Positions 1-6,526 of a stretch of 10,530 nucleotides of DNA are shown here, one piece after another. The notes beneath the pieces were generated by a model. The model saw only the letters and a list, made by a program, of their open reading frames with translations. It made no database searches and was not told where the DNA came from. The position numbers were made by a program, and so were the translations under genes. This DNA comes from Faecousia sp. (GTDB lineage: Bacteria > Bacillota > Clostridia > Oscillospirales > Oscillospiraceae), in the NCBI GenBank assembly GCA_029258495.1, contig JARHYV010000328.1, positions 1 through 10,530 on the forward strand. The letters are read 5' to 3'. Numbering within the stretch: position 1 is the first letter of the stretch; each line of letters starts with the position of its first letter.

Positions 1-51
1 TAAATTTTATGGTGAAATAAACACCTGTATTGTGAAAGGGGTATCCTAGTT

Positions 52-2685
52 ATGGCTCACAAGTATGTTTACCTATTTACCGAAGGCGACGGCTCCATGC
101 GAGAACTCCTGGGTGGCAAGGGTGCGAATTTGGCAGAGATGACCAGAATCGGACTTCCTGTTCCCCAGGGGTTTACTATTTCTACGGAGGCCTGTACCAA
201 ATACTATGAAGACGGCTGCACCATCAATGATGAGATCCGTGCCCAGATCATGGAATATGTAAAAGAGTTAGAGGCCATTACCGGTAAAAAATTCGGTGAC
301 AAAAACAATCCCCTTCTTGTTTCCGTCCGCTCCGGCGCCCGTGCATCCATGCCCGGCATGATGGATACCATCCTGAATTTGGGTCTTAACGAGGATGTGG
401 TCGAGGTTCTGGCCGCAAAGTCCGGAAACCCCCGCTGGGCCTATGACTGCTACCGCAGATTTATCCAGATGTATTCCGATGTGGTCATGGAAGTCGGCAA
501 GAAATACTTCGAGGTTCTGATCGATCAGATGAAGGAGCGCCGCGGTGTCACACAGGATGTCGAGCTGACCGCCGAGGATCTGAAGGAGCTTGCAGAGCAG
601 TTCAAGGCAGAGTACAGGGAAAAACTGGGTGTTGACTTCCCCACTGATCCCACTGAGCAGCTGATGGGCGCCATCAAGGCCGTCTTCCGCTCCTGGGACA
701 ACCCCCGTGCAAATGTCTACCGCCGGGACAACGACATCCCCTACTCCTGGGGCACTGCCGTGAATGTGCAGTCCATGGCCTTCGGCAACATGGGTGACGA
801 CTGCGGCACCGGCGTTGCCTTTACCAGAAATCCCGCCACCGGCGAAAAGAAACTCTTCGGCGAATTTCTGACCAATGCTCAGGGCGAAGATGTGGTAGCC
901 GGTGTCCGCACCCCCATGCCCATCAGCCAGATGGCAGAAAAATTCCCCCACGCCTTTGAGCAGTTCCAGAGCGTATGCTCCATTCTGGAGGATCACTATC
1001 GGGATATGCAGGATATGGAATTCACCATCGAAAGCGGCAATCTGTACATGCTCCAGACCCGCAATGGCAAGCGCACTGCCGCTGCCGCACTGAAGATCGC
1101 ATGTGATCTGGTGGACGAGGGCATGATCGACGAAAAGCGAGCAGTCGCCATGATCGATCCTCGGACACTGGACACCCTCCTGCATCCCCAGTTCGATCCC
1201 GATGTCCTGAAAAAGACTCCCCCCATTGCCAAGGCTCTGGCCGCATCTCCCGGAGCTGCCTGCGGAAAGATCGTCTTCAATGCCGAGGATGCCAAGGAAT
1301 GGGCGCTCCGCGGTGAGAAGGTCATCCTTGTTCGTCTGGAAACCAGCCCCGAGGATATCGAGGGCATGAAGGCTGCTCAGGGTATCCTGACCGTCCGCGG
1401 CGGCATGACATCTCACGCTGCCGTTGTTGCCCGGGGCATGGGAACCTGCTGTGTTTCCGGCTGTTCCGCCATCATTATGGACGAGGAGAACAAGCATTTC
1501 ACCCTGAACGGAACCGTTTATCACGAAGGTGACTGCATCTGTCTGGATGGCTCCACCGGATGCATCTACGCAGGCATCATCCCCACCAAGGAGGCCGAGA
1601 TCTCCGGTGAATTCGGCAGGATCATGGGCTGGGCCGACCGCTATCGCAGACTGAGAGTCCGCACCAATGCCGATACACCCGCCGATGCGCGCCGCGCCCG
1701 GGAATTGGGTGCCGAAGGCATCGGTCTGTGCCGCACCGAGCATATGTTCTTCCAGGATGAGCGCATCGCCCTGTTCCGGGAGATGATTTGCTCCGACACT
1801 CCGGAGGAACGGGAAAAATCTCTTTCCAAGCTGCTGCCTCTGCAGCAGAACGACTTCGAGCAGATCTATGAGGCCATGGAAGGCTACCCCGTTACCATTC
1901 GTTTCCTCGATCCTCCCCTGCACGAATTTGTGCCTACCACCGAGGCTGAGATTGAGGCGCTTGCCGCTGCCCAGAACAAGGATGTTCAGGAGATCCGCGA
2001 CATTATCGCATCCCTGCACGAGGCCAACCCCATGATGGGCCACCGCGGCTGTCGTCTGAGCGTCACCTACCCGGAAATCGCCGCCATGCAGACCAAGGCC
2101 GTCATCCGTGCAGCCCTCACCGTCAAGGGCGCGCATCCCGATTGGACACTGGTTCCGGAGATCATGATCCCTCTGGTAGGCGACGAGAAAGAGTTTGCCT
2201 ATGTCAAGAGCATCGTCGTCCAGACCGCCGACGCTGAGATCGCCGCATCCGGCATTGACCTTTCCTACGAGGTCGGCACCATGATCGAGATCCCCAGAGC
2301 CTGCCTGACCGCCGATGATATCGCCAAGGATGCCGCCTTCTTCTGTTTCGGCACCAACGATCTGACCCAGATGACCTTTGGTTTCAGCCGTGACGATGCC
2401 AGCAAGTTCCTTGACGCTTATTATGACACCAAGATCTACGAGAACGACCCCTTCATCAAGCTGGATCAGATCGGTGTCGGTCGTCTGATGGATATGGCGG
2501 TCAAGCTCGGCCGCTCCGTCCGCCCGGATATGCATGTGGGCATCTGCGGTGAGCATGGCGGTGATCCTTCCTCCGTGGAATTCTGCCACGGCATCGGGCT
2601 TGACTATGTTTCCTGTTCTCCCTTCCGCGTCCCTATCGCCAGACTCTCTGCAGCCCAGGCTGCCATTCGCGAAACGCGCCAATGA
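52..2685 (+). CDS. ppdK: Pyruvate, phosphate dikinase (PPDK)
   Basis: Cytoplasmic enzyme that reversibly interconverts ATP + pyruvate + phosphate with AMP + PEP + PPi, often used by gut anaerobes in PPi-linked glycolysis or gluconeogenesis. At 877 aa it is close to the 874-aa C. symbiosum enzyme. Visible domains in order: an N-terminal ATP-grasp nucleotide-binding region (GGKGAN at 21-26, SVRSGA at 91-96, NAQGEDVVAGVR at 275-286); the swivelling phosphohistidine domain (GGMTSHAA, with catalytic His455); and a C-terminal PEP/pyruvate barrel (Arg561 in LCRTEH, Arg617 in TIRFLDP, GTNDLTQ at 767-773, catalytic Cys832 in GICGEHGG). All expected catalytic residues are present and the frame is intact. 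The start is preceded by a modest AAAGGGG site (35-41) about 10 nt upstream. From about base 271 to the stop no TTA, CTA or TCA codons occur, which suggests strong codon selection and high expression. It appears monocistronic, since a strong hairpin follows. Confidence 0.98.
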   Translation: MAHKYVYLFTEGDGSMRELLGGKGANLAEMTRIGLPVPQGFTISTEACTKYYEDGCTINDEIRAQIMEYVKELEAITGKKFGDKNNPLLVSVRSGARASMPGMMDTILNLGLNEDVVEVLAAKSGNPRWAYDCYRRFIQMYSDVVMEVGKKYFEVLIDQMKERRGVTQDVELTAEDLKELAEQFKAEYREKLGVDFPTDPTEQLMGAIKAVFRSWDNPRANVYRRDNDIPYSWGTAVNVQSMAFGNMGDDCGTGVAFTRNPATGEKKLFGEFLTNAQGEDVVAGVRTPMPISQMAEKFPHAFEQFQSVCSILEDHYRDMQDMEFTIESGNLYMLQTRNGKRTAAAALKIACDLVDEGMIDEKRAVAMIDPRTLDTLLHPQFDPDVLKKTPPIAKALAASPGAACGKIVFNAEDAKEWALRGEKVILVRLETSPEDIEGMKAAQGILTVRGGMTSHAAVVARGMGTCCVSGCSAIIMDEENKHFTLNGTVYHEGDCICLDGSTGCIYAGIIPTKEAEISGEFGRIMGWADRYRRLRVRTNADTPADARRARELGAEGIGLCRTEHMFFQDERIALFREMICSDTPEEREKSLSKLLPLQQNDFEQIYEAMEGYPVTIRFLDPPLHEFVPTTEAEIEALAAAQNKDVQEIRDIIASLHEANPMMGHRGCRLSVTYPEIAAMQTKAVIRAALTVKGAHPDWTLVPEIMIPLVGDEKEFAYVKSIVVQTADAEIAASGIDLSYEVGTMIEIPRACLTADDIAKDAAFFCFGTNDLTQMTFGFSRDDASKFLDAYYDTKIYENDPFIKLDQIGVGRLMDMAVKLGRSVRPDMHVGICGEHGGDPSSVEFCHGIGLDYVSCSPFRVPIARLSAAQAAIRETRQ

Positions 2686-2728
2686 GAGTATCGACCGGAG
2701 CGCAACTGCAAAGCTAACATAATCTGAT

Positions 2729-2766
2729 AAACGGTCACATCATCCCAAAGGATGATGTGACCGTTT
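2729..2766 (+). terminator. Perfect 17-bp hairpin after ppdK
   Basis: Arms at 2729-2745 and 2750-2766 are perfectly complementary around a CAAA loop. The outer ends are AAA and TTT, and a T-rich but interrupted stretch (CATTCTTTC) follows. It starts 44 nt after the ppdK stop, so it is probably its transcription terminator. The stem is longer than most intrinsic terminators, so an added role in mRNA 3'-end stability is possible (inference). Confidence 0.8.
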
Positions 2767-2904
2767 CATTCTTTCATAGGAGGGATCGATACCGCCGTGA
2801 TCTTCGTCTTAATTTTCCCCAGTATCCGAAAAAGAAATTCCCCGTGGCTACCAAAACTATCAAGCCATCCCAAACATGCCCGCTGCATTCCCCAACAGAT
2901 TGCA

Positions 2905-2937
2905 AAAAGCACCCCGTCCGATAGACGAGGTGCTTTT
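2905..2937 (-). terminator. Intrinsic terminator of the GH109-like gene, possibly bidirectional
   Basis: Nine perfect outer pairs (2905-2913 with 2929-2937), one C-A mismatch, then four inner pairs (2915-2918 with 2924-2927) around the loop CGATA. Read leftward, the stem ends in GGTGCTTTTT, a proper U-run, just after the stop codon of the leftward gene ending at 2944. Read rightward it also ends in TTTTATTAT, so it may stop ppdK read-through too. Confidence 0.8.
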
Positions 2938-2943
2938 ATTATA

Positions 2944-4170
2944 TCAATCTTCCATGGAATAGGGCTGCCATGGGGTGCGCTGCAGCCACATGCCGTTGGT
3001 AAAATCAGGGATCGCCACAGGCATGCCGCCCATCGCCACAGACTGCTCGGACAGGCAGCTGATGCTCATCCATGCCGCTGCATCGTACACATCGATGGGC
3101 GTAGGCGTACCGCTCTTTGCTGCATCGAAGAATGCACGGAATACCAGCCAGTCCATGCCGTCATGACCGCCCTTAATGCCCTCTTCCAGATAAGCCTTCC
3201 AGACAGGATGATCATATTCCTCCCGGTACTGCTCCACATTGTTCCAGCGTTCCTGCCATTTGAAGTCAAATTCATTGTCCTTCTGATCCAGGAAAATACT
3301 CTTGTTGTCCTCCATGTACATGCCCTTGGTACCCTGCACATGGAACCCTCTGGAATATGCTCTGGGCAGTGTCGTATCCAGAGTGATGCAGATGGTTTCG
3401 CCGCCTGCGCACTTGATGGTGGTGGTGACCACATCGCCCTGAGCAAAATTCATGCCGGTGGCATCGTAGTCGGCACCCTTTTCACGCATCAGGTATTCAT
3501 GCAGACCGGCTGCCTTGCTGGACATAGAGGTCAGGCACAGCATCCGGTTGCCCCGGTTGATGTTCAGGACATTTGCGATGGGGCCCAACTCATGGGTGGG
3601 ATAATTCTCGCAGTTGCGGCTGAGGTAATTGCGGAAACGATAATGCCGAGTCTCACGGCCGTTTGCGATTTCCTCCCGCAGGTCATGGCGATATCCGCCC
3701 TGACAGTGGACGATCTCACCAAATACCCCCTGACGCACCATGTTCATGACCATCAGCTCATCTCTGCCATAGCAGCAGTTCTCCATCATCATGCACTGGG
3801 TGCCGGTTTCTTCATATGTACGAACCAGTTTCCAGCAGTCCTCTATGGAGTAGGCGCCGCCGACTTCCATTGCCGTGTACTTTCCGGCACGCATCGCCTC
3901 ACACGCAATGTTGATATGGGATTCCCAGGATGCCATGATGACCACAGCGTCCACCTGAGGCATGGCAAGGATCTCCTTATAATCCTTGACGGCGATGGGC
4001 TCGGGCTGTCCTGCCTGTTTTACCATCTGCACACCCTTGTCGCACCGATCCTGATACAGGTCGTACACCGCTGCCACCCGGATCCCCGGCTGAGGCAGGA
4101 TGCAGTGCTCCAGTAAATTTATACCACGGTTACCCAAACCGATCACGCCAACATTCAATGTTTCTTTCAT
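2944..4170 (-). CDS. Gfo/Idh/MocA-family protein, GH109-like (putative NAD-dependent glycosidase/oxidoreductase)
   Basis: A 408-aa protein with an N-terminal Rossmann NAD(P)-binding fold (GLGNRG at 11-16) and a C-terminal Gfo/Idh/MocA alpha/beta domain. Several motifs resemble GH109 glycosidases (founding member: an alpha-N-acetylgalactosaminidase that uses tightly bound NAD in a redox-elimination mechanism) rather than ordinary sugar dehydrogenases: MEVGGA at 101-106 in place of the usual EKP, MMENCCYGRDEL at 128-139, GGYRHDL at 158-164, NYPTHELGP at 189-197 and GGHDGMD at 334-340. The Tyr and His of YPTH are ligand/catalytic positions in GH109 as I recall. Substrate is unknown, and a non-hydrolytic sugar oxidoreductase remains possible. 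There is no signal peptide because the Rossmann strand begins at residue 5, so it is cytoplasmic. The start was set at 4170 because AGGAGGAG lies 5 nt upstream; an in-frame ATG 17 codons earlier has no comparable site. Its divergent neighbour encodes a CBM9-like protein. Confidence 0.87.
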   Translation of the reverse strand: MKETLNVGVIGLGNRGINLLEHCILPQPGIRVAAVYDLYQDRCDKGVQMVKQAGQPEPIAVKDYKEILAMPQVDAVVIMASWESHINIACEAMRAGKYTAMEVGGAYSIEDCWKLVRTYEETGTQCMMMENCCYGRDELMVMNMVRQGVFGEIVHCQGGYRHDLREEIANGRETRHYRFRNYLSRNCENYPTHELGPIANVLNINRGNRMLCLTSMSSKAAGLHEYLMREKGADYDATGMNFAQGDVVTTTIKCAGGETICITLDTTLPRAYSRGFHVQGTKGMYMEDNKSIFLDQKDNEFDFKWQERWNNVEQYREEYDHPVWKAYLEEGIKGGHDGMDWLVFRAFFDAAKSGTPTPIDVYDAAAWMSISCLSEQSVAMGGMPVAIPDFTNGMWLQRTPWQPYSMED

Positions 4171-4175
4171 GATTA

Positions 4176-4183
4176 CTCCTCCT
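4176..4183 (-). promoter_or_regulatory. Ribosome binding site fixing the GH109-like start
   Basis: Read leftward, AGGAGGAG is followed by TAATC and then ATG at 4170. This strong site decides for the 408-aa product over the 17-codon-longer reading frame that opens at 4221. Confidence 0.85.
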
Positions 4184-4236
4184 GTTGCGAAGTGACTTTC
4201 GATCCGGCATACATCCGCCAAGATCGGAACGGTCTA

Positions 4237-4265
4237 AGTTTAGCGCAAATATCCACGCATTGCAA
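4237..4265 (-). promoter_or_regulatory. Candidate promoter for the GH109-like gene
   Basis: Read leftward: TTGCAA (4265-4260) as -35, a 17-nt spacer, then TAAACT (4242-4237) as -10. Each box matches the sigma-A consensus at 4 of 6 positions. It would give a leader of roughly 60 nt. The spacing is ideal but the boxes are weak, and the surrounding AT-rich DNA offers alternatives. Confidence 0.35.
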
Positions 4266-4471
4266 AACACTTTTCCAAAAATACTGCACAAATTTTCGTC
4301 CCAATTTTTGTAGGAATGATCACCCCTTAAAAATTCTCTTTTACCGCCGGGCAGACTCTGTTTTCCTGCATGCAGACGGTTTTCGTATTCTGGGTGGGCT
4401 ATTTTTCGTTCCCTGCCTGTTTTCCATCTGATATGTAGAAAATTTATCCAATATTATGTATATTACCACAG

Positions 4472-4500
4472 TTGAACTGCGGCACATTTTCCAGTATCAT
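4472..4500 (+). promoter_or_regulatory. Sigma-A promoter of the CBM9-like gene
   Basis: TTGAAC (4472-4477), a 17-nt spacer, then TATCAT (4495-4500). The -10 matches consensus at 5 of 6 positions and the -35 at 4 of 6, with ideal spacing. Transcription would start near 4507, giving a leader of about 80 nt. Confidence 0.65.
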
Positions 4501-4504
4501 AGCC

Positions 4505-4529
4505 ATATGCAAATTTTACATTTGGATAT
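4505..4529. promoter_or_regulatory. Operator-like inverted repeat at the CBM9-like transcription start
   Basis: ATATGCAAAT (4505-4514) and ATTTGGATAT (4520-4529) are inverted copies with 9 of 10 positions matching, separated by TTTAC. The repeat covers the predicted start site just downstream of the -10 box, the usual place for a repressor such as a LacI- or GntR-type sugar regulator (inference). No regulator gene is in the window. Confidence 0.45.
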
Positions 4530-4570
4530 CCCTGTGCTGCCGCAGCCGTCGCTGCCGCACGATTGATTTA

Positions 4571-4576
4571 AGGAGG
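4571..4576 (+). promoter_or_regulatory. Ribosome binding site fixing the CBM9-like start
   Basis: AGGAGG lies 9 nt before ATG at 4586. It favours the 199-aa product over the frame that opens 38 codons upstream at 4472, whose first bases are the predicted -35 box. Confidence 0.85.
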
Positions 4577-4585
4577 AAGCTCATC

Positions 4586-5185
4586 ATGCAACATTTCGTA
4601 CCATATGTAACCACCCCTGATTGGGATCATGTGCCTGCTGTCACACTGGAGCATACTGGTTGGCTCCCCACCTGTCCCATTTCTGCTCAGGCTCAGATCT
4701 GCCACGACGGAAACAACCTTTATATCCGTCAGGAAGCGAAAGAGGAAAACATTCGTGCCACATTGACCGGCGCTCTGGAGCAGGTCTGCAACGACAGCTG
4801 TCTGGAGTTCTTCTTTGCCCCCTTTGCAAATGACGATCGATACCTGAATTTCGAGGTCAATCCCCTTGGCACTCTCTATCTGGGCTTTGGCAAAGAGCGC
4901 AGCACCAGAGTGCGGCAGCTTGTTGCAGATACGAGCATTTTCCATATTCAGCCGTTTTCCACCGAGCACGGCTGGGGTGTCACCTACACCATCCCCGGGG
5001 ATTTCATCCGCATGTATGCACCCGAGTTTGACTTCACCGCTCCGGCTGCCGGTAATTTCTACAAGTGCGGCGACATGACTAAGGTTCGCCACTATCTGTC
5101 TTGGTCGATGCTCACCTGTGAACTGCCCGACTATCATCGCAGGCAGGATTTCGGCGTACTGAACTTTGAACCTATCACAGAATAA
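4586..5185 (+). CDS. Carbohydrate-binding family 9-like protein (stand-alone CBM9-like domain)
   Basis: A 199-aa protein that is essentially one CBM9-like beta-sandwich domain. Supporting segments: DSCLEFFFAP (70-79), YLNFEVNPLGTLYLGFG (86-102), GWGVTYTIP (129-137), NFYKCGD (157-163), HYLSWS (169-174) and DFGVLNFE (188-195); these form the family's usual strand pattern. Conserved aromatics such as Trp130 and Trp173 are candidates for structural or sugar-contact roles, but I cannot assign the ligand. No signal peptide, membrane segment or attached catalytic domain is seen, so it is probably cytoplasmic, unlike the CBM9 modules of secreted xylanases. The true start has AGGAGG 9 nt upstream. It is monocistronic, with its own promoter and terminator, and divergent from the GH109-like gene, which suggests a shared carbohydrate-related role (inference). 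Confidence 0.85.
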   Translation: MQHFVPYVTTPDWDHVPAVTLEHTGWLPTCPISAQAQICHDGNNLYIRQEAKEENIRATLTGALEQVCNDSCLEFFFAPFANDDRYLNFEVNPLGTLYLGFGKERSTRVRQLVADTSIFHIQPFSTEHGWGVTYTIPGDFIRMYAPEFDFTAPAAGNFYKCGDMTKVRHYLSWSMLTCELPDYHRRQDFGVLNFEPITE

Positions 5186-5197
5186 TCCCAAAAGAAA

Positions 5198-5241
5198 AGC
5201 CCTTGGCTTTCAGAGCATTTTCGCTCCGAATGCCAAGGGCT
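5198..5241. terminator. Bidirectional terminator between the CBM9-like gene and hemL
   Basis: Outer arms AGCCCTTGGC (5198-5207) and GCCAAGGGCT (5232-5241) pair perfectly. Inside, 5209-5211 pair with 5228-5230 and 5213-5216 with 5223-5226, separated by single mismatches, with loop ATTTTC. TGTTTTTAC follows on the + strand and TTTCTTTT on the - strand, so it can end both the rightward CBM9-like transcript and the leftward hem operon. Confidence 0.9.
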
Positions 5242-5245
5242 GTTT

Positions 5246-6526
5246 TTACAAGCTTTCAAAGACGGACTTCGCCGCCGCAACCGTCTGCTCCAGATCCGCC
5301 CGGGTGTGGGCGGCAGAAACAAACATCGCCTCAAACTGAGCCGGAGCCAGATAGATGCCCCGATCCAGCATATTTCCGAAATAGGACGCATATTTCTTCA
5401 GATCGCTGCGTTTGGCTCCGGAGAAGGACTGCACCGAATCCGGTGTGAAGAAGGGAGCCACCAAGCTGCCCACCTGATTGATCTGTACAGGGGCATGTGT
5501 TTCCTGAGCCGCCTGACGCATTCCCTGCGCCAGTTTCTCCGCGCTGGCTGCGATGGCTGTATAGACCTCAGGATGCGTATCCAGATAGGACAGCTGTGCC
5601 AGTCCTGCCGCCATTGCCACCGGATTGCCTGCCAGAGTACCTGCCTGATACACCGGGCCGCAGGGCGCCACATGTTCCATCAGCTCCCGGCTGCCGCAGT
5701 AGGCACCCACCGGCATGCCGCCGCCAATGATCTTTCCGAAGGTAACGATATCTGCCCGCACACCAAAATATTCCTGTGCGCCGCCCTTTGCAAGACGGAA
5801 GCCGGTGATGACCTCGTCAAAGATCAGCAGTGCGCCCTCCCGGTCGCAGATGTCGCGCAGACCCTGCAAAAATCCCGGGTTCGGGCCGACAACGCCCATA
5901 TTGGCTGCCACCGGCTCCACAATGACGCAGGCGACCTGTTTCGGGTTCTCGTCGAACAGCTGCTGCACACTGGTCAGGTCGTTATACTGCGCCATCAGAG
6001 TGTCCTTCGCCGTTCCGGCAGGGACACCTGCCGAGTCAGGACAGCCGCCGTCCATAGCCGAGGAGCCTGCCTTGACCAGCATGCAGTCGCTGTGTCCGTG
6101 GTAGCAGCCCTCAAATTTGATGATCTTATCCCGACCGGTGGCACCTCTGGCCAGTCGAAGGGCAGACATGACTGCCTCCGTGCCGGAGTTCACCATGCGT
6201 ACCATTTCCACATTGGGCACCATCCGGATCATCAGCTCTGCGATCTCCACCTCACGCTGCGTGGGTGCGCCAAAGGAAAGTCCGTCCATAACGGCTTTCT
6301 GCACCGCCTCACGGATGATGGGGTGATTGTGTCCCAGGATCATAGGCCCCCAGGAGCAGACATAGTCAATATATTTCCTGCCGTCGGCATCCCAGATATA
6401 GGCGCCGTCGGCTCTTGAGATAAATCTGGGTGTCATGCCCACCGCCCGGTAAGCCCGCACGGGACTGTTGACACCGCCGGGCAGGACTTCCTTCGCCCGG
6501 GCAAACAATTCACTGGAGCGTTCCAT
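5246..6526 (-). CDS. hemL: Glutamate-1-semialdehyde 2,1-aminomutase
   Basis: PLP enzyme converting glutamate-1-semialdehyde to 5-aminolevulinate, the second dedicated step of the C5 tetrapyrrole route. At 426 aa it is the usual family length. Visible landmarks: NSGTEA (113-118, PLP phosphate contact), CYHGH (141-145), DEVITGFR (237-244) with the PLP-ring aspartate, the Schiff-base lysine Lys265 in FGKIIGGG, and QAGTLAGNP (294-302). It differs from acetylornithine-type aminotransferases by the SPVRAY start region and the GGGMPVGAY block. It is the last gene of the leftward operon: its ATG shares one base with the hemB stop (TGATG), with AAAGGGG (6537-6543) 10 nt upstream inside hemB, and the operon terminator follows within 5 nt of its stop. 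Confidence 0.97.
   Translation of the reverse strand: MERSSELFARAKEVLPGGVNSPVRAYRAVGMTPRFISRADGAYIWDADGRKYIDYVCSWGPMILGHNHPIIREAVQKAVMDGLSFGAPTQREVEIAELMIRMVPNVEMVRMVNSGTEAVMSALRLARGATGRDKIIKFEGCYHGHSDCMLVKAGSSAMDGGCPDSAGVPAGTAKDTLMAQYNDLTSVQQLFDENPKQVACVIVEPVAANMGVVGPNPGFLQGLRDICDREGALLIFDEVITGFRLAKGGAQEYFGVRADIVTFGKIIGGGMPVGAYCGSRELMEHVAPCGPVYQAGTLAGNPVAMAAGLAQLSYLDTHPEVYTAIAASAEKLAQGMRQAAQETHAPVQINQVGSLVAPFFTPDSVQSFSGAKRSDLKKYASYFGNMLDRGIYLAPAQFEAMFVSAAHTRADLEQTVAAAKSVFESL

Larger units (their letters stand above)
4171..4585. other. Divergent intergenic control region
   Basis: 415 bp without a credible gene between the GH109-like and CBM9-like starts. It is visibly more AT-rich than the flanking genes from about 4230 to 4530. 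It contains a weak leftward promoter candidate, a good rightward promoter (4472-4500), a 25-bp imperfect palindrome (4505-4529), a 10-bp palindrome CTGCATGCAG (4366-4375), two GCAGAC copies 21 bp apart (4351 and 4372), and a GC-rich repeated leader (4534-4560). Short reading frames entering it are in-frame 5' extensions of the two genes or chance. Confidence 0.8.

Noticed and set aside
11..25. Short inverted repeat GGTG/CACC upstream of ppdK
   Set aside because: Only four base pairs around a seven-base loop, too little to support a regulatory site or terminator. The ppdK promoter probably lies left of the window.
268..2682. An 804-codon open frame antisense to ppdK
   Set aside because: It lies in the same codon register as a fully motif-complete ppdK; its openness follows from codon bias. 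Its translation is low-complexity Gly/Asp/His/Ala-rich with no recognisable domain.
2797..4116. A 439-codon rightward frame starting with GTG after an AGGAGGG
   Set aside because: It runs through a terminator hairpin and then antisense through the GH109-like gene. It has no recognisable motifs, and the ribosome-site spacing of 12 nt to GTG is poor.
4192..4431. A 79-codon rightward frame in the divergent intergenic region
   Set aside because: It has no ribosome binding site at its start, no recognisable motif, and lies where leftward promoter elements are expected.
4568..5191. A 207-codon leftward frame opposite the CBM9-like gene
   Set aside because: The + strand frame matches CBM9-like motifs and has a promoter, ribosome binding site and terminator. 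The antisense frame has none of these.
5306..6418. A 370-codon rightward frame opposite hemL
   Set aside because: It is a shadow of a complete hemL, His/Cys/Arg-rich with no domain signature and no ribosome binding site support.
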